This document shows positions 59,642-64,000 of a stretch of 64,000 nucleotides of DNA, in pieces. The stretch covers positions 1-64,000 of the forward strand of contig JABXHX010000025.1 of NCBI GenBank assembly GCA_013373385.1, in the 5' to 3' direction. Within the stretch, counting starts at the first letter, position 1. Each line of letters begins with the position of its first letter. The translations under genes and the position numbers were made by a program. The notes under the pieces were generated by a model. That model worked only from the letters and a program-made list of their open reading frames with translations. It did no database searches and was not told where the DNA came from. Source of the stretch: Flavobacteriaceae bacterium. Lineage in GTDB: Bacteria > Bacteroidota > Bacteroidia > Flavobacteriales > Flavobacteriaceae.

Positions 59642-59690
59642 CAGCATAATTTTTAAGAAATATTAAATAACCTCTTTTTAATCATATAAA

Positions 59691-60791
59691 ATGACAACAA
59701 ATATATTAGATGCAAAAGATTTAAAAAACGATCCAGTATTTGGACAAATTTCTTTTGATAAACACGAGCAGATCGTTTTTTGCAACGACGAAGATACAGG
59801 TTTAAAAGCAATTATTGGAATTCATAATACAGTTTTAGGTCCGGCACTAGGTGGAACAAGAATGTGGACTTATAAAACAGAATGGGATGCACTGAATGAT
59901 GTATTGCGTTTGTCAAGAGGAATGACCTATAAGTCTGCTATAACAGGATTAAATCTTGGAGGAGGTAAAGCAGTAATTATTGGAGATGCAAAGACTCAAA
60001 AAAACGATGATTTAATGCGTCGTTTTGGACAATTTGTAGATTCTTTAAGTGGTAAATATATCACAGCAGAAGATGTGGGTATGGAAACTCGTGACATGGA
60101 TGTAATTAAAGAAGTTACGCCACATGTTACTGGTATTTCAGAAAGTAAAGGAGGAGCTGGTAATCCATCGCCAATTACAGCCTATGGTGTGTATATGGGA
60201 ATGAAAGCCGCTGCAAAATACCAATTTGGCACAGATAATTTAGATGGAAAAACAGTGTTGGTACAAGGTGTTGGTCATGTGGGTGAGACTTTAGTGAAAC
60301 ACATTACTGAAGAAGGCGCAAAGGTTGTTATCAACGATATCAACGAAACACGTTTAGAAGAGTTAAGTAAAAAATACAATGCAAACGTTGTATTAGGAAA
60401 CGATATTTACGGATTAGACATAGATATTTACGCTCCTTGCGCTTTAGGTGCTACAATTAATGACGATACGATTCATCAATTAAAAGCTAAGGTAATTGCA
60501 GGTGCAGCAAACAACCAGTTGGCAGATGAAGTAAAACACGGTAGATTGTTAAAAGAAAAAGGAATTGCTTATGCTCCAGATTTTTTAATTAACGCTGGCG
60601 GTATTATCAATGTTTATGCTGAGTTAGAAGGTTATGGTAAAGATGAAATCATTAAAAAAACAGAAAATATTTACAATACAACCTTAGATATTTTTAGCCT
60701 ATCAGAAAAAGAAAATATTACAACCCACAGAGCAGCATTTAATATTGCGCAGCATAGAATTGATACTCGTAAAAAAGAACAAAACAAGTAA
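59691..60791 (+). CDS. Leucine-type (Glu/Leu/Phe/Val) dehydrogenase
   Basis: A 366-residue NAD-dependent amino-acid dehydrogenase; members deaminate leucine, valine and isoleucine to keto acids, a step of branched-chain amino-acid breakdown and of branched fatty-acid precursor supply. Motifs: LGPALGGTRMW, SGLNLGGGKAVIIGDAKTQ-like KSAITGLNLGGGKAVIIG with the catalytic Lys, YITAEDVGMETRDMDVI, the Rossmann stretch KTVLVQGVGHVGETLVKHI and GAANNQLA. Length matches leucine dehydrogenase. It has a clean promoter. Substrate is presumed from family. Confidence 0.92.
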   Translation: MTTNILDAKDLKNDPVFGQISFDKHEQIVFCNDEDTGLKAIIGIHNTVLGPALGGTRMWTYKTEWDALNDVLRLSRGMTYKSAITGLNLGGGKAVIIGDAKTQKNDDLMRRFGQFVDSLSGKYITAEDVGMETRDMDVIKEVTPHVTGISESKGGAGNPSPITAYGVYMGMKAAAKYQFGTDNLDGKTVLVQGVGHVGETLVKHITEEGAKVVINDINETRLEELSKKYNANVVLGNDIYGLDIDIYAPCALGATINDDTIHQLKAKVIAGAANNQLADEVKHGRLLKEKGIAYAPDFLINAGGIINVYAELEGYGKDEIIKKTENIYNTTLDIFSLSEKENITTHRAAFNIAQHRIDTRKKEQNK

Positions 60792-60810
60792 AACAATTCA
60801 ATAAAAATTA

Positions 60811-60818
60811 TATTTTTG
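60811..60818 (+). promoter_or_regulatory. -7 promoter element upstream of nusB
   Basis: TATTTTTGC fits TAnnTTTG and overlaps the TTG used as a start by the ORF track, so the true nusB start is the ATG at 60870. Confidence 0.5.
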
Positions 60819-60869
60819 CAGAGCGTTAGAAATAATCTATCGCTCTTTTTTTTAAATAAGTTCTTTAGA

Positions 60870-61808
60870 ATGATTAATAGAAGACATATCAGAGTCAAAG
60901 TAATGCAGTCGGTCTATGCAATGATAACATCAAAAGCAGACGACATTGTAAAAGAAGAAAAGTTTCTAAAACACAGCATAAAAAAGTTACTAGATTTATA
61001 TGTGTTGCAGCTTCAAGTTTTAGTAGAAGTACAAAAATTAGCAAAGCAAAAAATTGAGGTCTCTAAGAAAAAGCACCTTGCTACTAAAGAAGATTTACAT
61101 CCTAATACCAGATTTATAGACAATCAAGTTATAGTAAATATAGCCAACAGCCAGTCTGTATCTTTATATATAGAAAAGCATAAGTTAACTAATTGGGACT
61201 TAGATGATGAATACATTAAAATTGTTTGGCAAAAACTAGAAAAGAGCAATTTGTATAAATTTTATATGAATGCTAATGAGACTTCTTTTAAGAATGACAA
61301 AGATTTTGTATCAGACTTTTTTAAAGAGTTTATTGCTCCAGAAAATAAATTGGCAGAGTATTACGAAGATCAAACCATTAGTTGGTTAGATGACATTCCT
61401 TTTGTAAATACTTGGGTAGTTAGAACCTTAAGTAAGGTTAAAAAAGATAAAACAATCAGCTTAGGTAGGTTGTATAAAGATGAAGATGATGAGCAATTTG
61501 TATCAGACTTGTTTCGAAAAGTAATGTTACATCATACTTCTTTTGAAGAAGATATCAGCAGCAAAACACCTAATTGGGAGGCAGAAAGAATTGCAGATAT
61601 AGATATGATTCTAATTAAAATGGCAATTTGTGAGTTTTTGCATTTCCCATCAATTCCTGTTCGAGTAACAATCAATGAATATATAGAAATATCTAAAGAT
61701 TACTCAACTAATAAAAGTGGTTATTTTATCAACGGAGTGTTAGATAAAATTTCAAAAGAATATGAAAAAGATAAAAGACTTCATAAAATAGGTAGAGGAT
61801 TGTTATAA
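60870..61808 (+). CDS. nusB: Transcription antitermination factor NusB, long form
   Basis: A 312-residue protein. The Met at 60870 (INRRHIRVKVMQSVYAMITS) is chosen over the TTG at 60816, which lies in a promoter box. The start and the C-terminal domain (WEAERIADIDMILIKMAICE, FPSIPVRVTINEYIEISKDY, YFINGVLDKIS) are NusB. NusB binds boxA RNA with NusE during rRNA transcription. It is more than twice the length of E. coli NusB; a central insert of about 150 residues (IKIVWQKLEKSNLYKFYMNA and around) is usual in Bacteroidota. It leads the conserved nusB-DUF1573-yajC-YbbR-coaE order. Confidence 0.93.
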   Translation: MINRRHIRVKVMQSVYAMITSKADDIVKEEKFLKHSIKKLLDLYVLQLQVLVEVQKLAKQKIEVSKKKHLATKEDLHPNTRFIDNQVIVNIANSQSVSLYIEKHKLTNWDLDDEYIKIVWQKLEKSNLYKFYMNANETSFKNDKDFVSDFFKEFIAPENKLAEYYEDQTISWLDDIPFVNTWVVRTLSKVKKDKTISLGRLYKDEDDEQFVSDLFRKVMLHHTSFEEDISSKTPNWEAERIADIDMILIKMAICEFLHFPSIPVRVTINEYIEISKDYSTNKSGYFINGVLDKISKEYEKDKRLHKIGRGLL

Positions 61809-61837
61809 ATTATTATTTTTACTAAAATTTTAAAATC

Positions 61838-62305
61838 ATGAAGAAAATTATTGTATTTAGCCTTTTAATCTCTTTAGGATTATTAACATCATGTGGTAAT
61901 GGTAATGCCGCAGCAAAAGTTGATAGAGCCAAATTAGAAGAAGCAAGAAAAAGAGATAACGATATTAATAAAGGAGCTCCTGTAATTAAGTTTGATAAAA
62001 CAGTACATGATTTTGGAACTGTTACAGACGGAGAAGTTATTAAAACAACATTTAAACTAACCAACGTTGGTAAATCTGATTTAGTAATTACAGATGCTAA
62101 AACTACCTGTGGTTGTACCGTGCCATCATGGCCAAAAAACAAACCTATTAAACCGGGTGAATCTACAGAGATTTCTGTAGAGTTTAATACTGCTGGTAAA
62201 GGAGGAGGTAGACAATCTAAAGATGTGACTTTATTTACCAATACAGCAATTGGAAGAGAAGTGCTAAAGTTAAAGGGAGTAGTAAACAGAAAAACAAATA
62301 TATAA
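61838..62305 (+). CDS. DUF1573 lipoprotein
   Basis: A 155-residue exported protein with lipoprotein signal KKIIVFSLLISLGLLTSC and a DUF1573 Ig-like (ASH/MSP-like) domain: VIKFDKTVHDFGTVTDGEVI, TFKLTNVGKSDLVITDAKTT, CGCTVPSWPKNKPIKPGEST and a final VLKLKGVVNR. DUF1573 proteins are abundant in Bacteroidota and presumed periplasmic or outer-membrane, without a known reaction. It lies 29 bp after nusB and 10 bp before yajC, likely one operon. Confidence 0.92.
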   Translation: MKKIIVFSLLISLGLLTSCGNGNAAAKVDRAKLEEARKRDNDINKGAPVIKFDKTVHDFGTVTDGEVIKTTFKLTNVGKSDLVITDAKTTCGCTVPSWPKNKPIKPGESTEISVEFNTAGKGGGRQSKDVTLFTNTAIGREVLKLKGVVNRKTNI

Positions 62306-62315
62306 AAAGCAAAAA

Positions 62316-62627
62316 ATGATGTTTTTACAAACGGGAACAAGTGGTTTAGGTAGTATGTTGCCTTTTTTGGCAATGATAGTGGTTATCTATTTTTTTATGA
62401 TAAGACCACAAATGAATAAACAAAAGAAAGAAAAAAAGTTTCAAGCAGAGATTAAGAAAGGGACACGTGTTATTACCTCAAGTGGTATTCATGGAAAAAT
62501 AGTTGAGTTAAATGATAGCGATAATACTATAACTATTGAAACTGGTGCAGGAAAAATTAAATTTGAGAGAGCTGCTATTTCAATGGATCTAACCAATAAG
62601 CTAAATGCTCCTGTAGCAAAAAAATAA
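62316..62627 (+). CDS. yajC: Preprotein translocase subunit YajC
   Basis: A 103-residue membrane protein that associates with SecDF. One transmembrane helix (SMLPFLAMIVVIYFFMIRPQ), the characteristic IRPQMNKQKKEKKFQAEIKK and the SH3-like tail GTRVITSSGIHGKIVELND. Length and order (after DUF1573) are normal. Two ATG codons in tandem open the gene. A hairpin terminator follows. Confidence 0.96.
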   Translation: MMFLQTGTSGLGSMLPFLAMIVVIYFFMIRPQMNKQKKEKKFQAEIKKGTRVITSSGIHGKIVELNDSDNTITIETGAGKIKFERAAISMDLTNKLNAPVAKK

Positions 62628-62648
62628 TAGCAAAAGCTAAATAAAATT

Positions 62649-62675
62649 AAAAGAGAGCATTATGCTCTCTTTTTT
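62649..62675 (+). terminator. Terminator after yajC
   Basis: AAAAGAGAGCAT-T-ATGCTCTCTTTT stem with a T run, 22 bp past the stop codon. Confidence 0.88.
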
Positions 62676-62713
62676 ATTGAGTAAATTTACAACAGTATTC
62701 AATTACTATTTGT

Positions 62714-63655
62714 ATGCATAAAGCTAAAAAACAACCTAAAATTTCAAAATCATTTGTGATAGCAATTGGTATTGCGGTGTTTTTCTGGTTGCTTACAAAG
62801 CTGTCTAAAGAATACCAAACAATTGTTTCTTTTTCTGTAGATTATGTCAATGTTCCGTTTGATAAAAGTGTGCAGAAAGCTCCTGTAAAAGCTATAGATG
62901 TGCAATTAAAAGCGACAGGCTTTAAATTGTTTAGTTTGCAATTGAGGAAGAAAAAAATTCAACTAGACGCTTCAAGATTAATAAGAAAATCAAGTACAGA
63001 ATATTATTTTTTATTAAACAATCAAAAGATAGATATTCAGCATCAAATTTCAAACAACTATGCTATAAACGGTATTGTACAGGATACGGTTTATGTTAGT
63101 TTAGATCAATTAAAATCTAAAAAGGTTCCAGTAAAAGGTAACTTTGATTTGAGCTTTAAATCGGGCTATCAGTTAACAAAATCAATTTCTATACAACCCG
63201 ATTCTGTATTAATTTCTGGACCGGCATCAGAAATAAATAAAATACAAGAACTAGAGTTGGAAAAGTTAGCTTTATCAGAAGTTTCTGAATCGTTTACACA
63301 ACAGCTATTATTTAAAAAAACATCAAATTTAGTTAAGTATACGGTTAAAGAAGTTAAAATTATTGGAGAGGTAGATCGTTTTACAGAAGGTGTTTTAGAT
63401 GTGCCGTTTACAATTATAAATCTACCAGAAAAGACTCAAGTAAATACGTTTCCTAAAGCAGTTAAAATAGTATACCAAGTAGGGATATCTAATTTTAACA
63501 AGGTAAATGTAAATTCTTTTAGAGTAGTTTGCGATTATAAAACTTCGTTAGAAAGTAAATTAAACTATTTATTGCCAAAGGTAATTCAGAAACCATCCTT
63601 TGTTACTTCTGTTAGAATAAGGCCAAGTAAAATTGAATTTTTAATACAAAAATAA
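62714..63655 (+). CDS. YbbR-like domain membrane protein
   Basis: A 313-residue protein with a basic N-terminus, one transmembrane helix (SFVIAIGIAVFFWLLTKLSK) and YbbR-type beta domains outside (IVSFSVDYVNVPFDKSVQKA, KVPVKGNFDLSFKSGYQLTK, PDSVLISGPASEINKIQELE). YbbR proteins (CdaR in Firmicutes) regulate the diadenylate cyclase CdaA; whether that applies here is not shown, as no cdaA is in the window. Its stop overlaps the coaE start by one base (TAATG), so the two are co-translated. The order YbbR-coaE is conserved in Bacteroidota. Confidence 0.88.
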   Translation: MHKAKKQPKISKSFVIAIGIAVFFWLLTKLSKEYQTIVSFSVDYVNVPFDKSVQKAPVKAIDVQLKATGFKLFSLQLRKKKIQLDASRLIRKSSTEYYFLLNNQKIDIQHQISNNYAINGIVQDTVYVSLDQLKSKKVPVKGNFDLSFKSGYQLTKSISIQPDSVLISGPASEINKIQELELEKLALSEVSESFTQQLLFKKTSNLVKYTVKEVKIIGEVDRFTEGVLDVPFTIINLPEKTQVNTFPKAVKIVYQVGISNFNKVNVNSFRVVCDYKTSLESKLNYLLPKVIQKPSFVTSVRIRPSKIEFLIQK

Positions 63656-64000
63656 TGGTAGTTGGTTTAACAGGAGGTATTGGTAGTGGAAAAACAACGG
63701 TCGCTAACTTGTTTAATAAAATTGCAAATATAGCCATTTACTTAGCAGATAAAGAAGCTAAAGAATTAATGACCAAGTCTACCATCATCAAGGCACAATT
63801 AATAACTAGATTTGGTACAGAATGTTACATAAACAATCAGTTAAATAGAGCATATATTGCAAGTCTTGTTTTCTCTAACCCAGAAAAGCTCAAACAGCTA
63901 AACGCAATTGTACATCCAGAAGTAAACAAACACTTCAAGGCATTTGTTGCAGCAAACAGGCATAAAGATTATATTCTTTACGAAAACGCCATTCTTTTTG
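63655..64000 (+). CDS. coaE: Dephospho-CoA kinase, N-terminal part
   Basis: Last step of coenzyme A synthesis: phosphorylation of dephospho-CoA. The frame opens with VVGLTGGIGSGKTTVANLFN, the P-loop typical of CoaE, followed by LADKEAKELM (the DAD-like substrate segment) and LNAIVHPEVNKHF. The frame continues to the end of the window without a stop (115 residues visible), so the gene is cut by the window edge. It overlaps the YbbR gene stop by one base. Confidence 0.95.
   Translation, partial: MVVGLTGGIGSGKTTVANLFNKIANIAIYLADKEAKELMTKSTIIKAQLITRFGTECYINNQLNRAYIASLVFSNPEKLKQLNAIVHPEVNKHFKAFVAANRHKDYILYENAILF

Noticed and set aside
61822-62373. 183-residue antisense ORF opposite DUF1573
   Set aside because: It mirrors the DUF1573 and yajC genes on the other strand; low-complexity Ser/Leu/Phe composition is typical of an antisense shadow.
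1-64000. tRNA, rRNA, CRISPR array, prophage or integron
   Set aside because: I looked for T-loop sequences, direct-repeat arrays, integrase and phage structural genes and saw none; tRNA-scanning software would be needed to exclude unusual tRNAs.

Overview
The window is a stretch of chromosome from a low-GC member of the Bacteroidota, most likely a marine Flavobacteriaceae (Tenacibaculum/Polaribacter-like; the genus cannot be fixed from sequence reading alone). The evidence is the promoter style (TTG, about 19 nt, then TAnnTTTG), the lack of strong Shine-Dalgarno sites, a type IX secretion type B C-terminal domain, DUF6090 and DUF3276 proteins, a fused cyclophilin-FKBP isomerase, a long NusB and the nusB-DUF1573-yajC-YbbR-coaE gene order. 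I see no tRNA, rRNA, CRISPR array, prophage or complete insertion sequence. Coding density is high, and many gene pairs overlap or abut.

Region by region. 1-5.9 kb: the 3' part of valS, then a divergent locus in which an Lrp/AsnC regulator and a large FAD/Fe-S dehydrogenase face a DUF1338 enzyme. I read this as a possible 2-oxoadipate to D-2-hydroxyglutarate to 2-oxoglutarate module. 5.9-16 kb: an orphan hybrid-sensing histidine kinase, a secreted M14 carboxypeptidase, a tiny YqaE/Pmp3 protein absent from the ORF track, CsaA and small secreted proteins, a CxxCH heme-binding protein, a lipoprotein hydrolase and NhaA. 16-24.4 kb: three cyclophilin-type isomerases, an outer-membrane protein, prfC, a frameshifted lipoprotein remnant, idi, queD, and a compact cluster of two DUF6090 membrane proteins, a divergent isomerase and a 33-residue membrane protein. 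24.5-29.4 kb: manA followed by kdnA, kdsB, a HAD hydrolase and kdnB, which point to 8-amino-3,8-dideoxy-Kdo (Kdo8N) in the lipopolysaccharide core.

29.4-34.4 kb: two small unknown proteins, an ECF sigma / anti-sigma / Spy-like unit, an uncharacterised 480-residue protein and a PhnP-like hydrolase. 34.5-40.4 kb: a tightly packed minus-strand run (LolD-like ATPase, CPBP protease, TIGR02757 protein, BatA-like protein, a dihydroorotase homologue that has lost most metal ligands, and an esterase). 40.4-55.7 kb: a DUF5916 outer-membrane protein, sucC without sucD, a TPR/SPOR lipoprotein, an M28 peptidase, another outer-membrane protein, uvrB, a T9SS type B cell-surface protein and an ABC export pair. 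55.7-64 kb: a thioesterase and isochorismate synthase (menaquinone), a DUF3276 nucleic-acid-binding protein, an ABC exporter, leucine-type dehydrogenase, nusB, DUF1573, yajC, a YbbR protein and the 5' part of coaE.

Most of the window is core housekeeping. The points that most deserve follow-up are the DUF1338 / Lrp / FAD-dehydrogenase module with its palindromic intergenic site, a dispersed-repeat-like palindrome lying in frame inside that dehydrogenase, the Kdo8N genes, the degenerate dihydroorotase, and the DUF6090-isomerase cluster.
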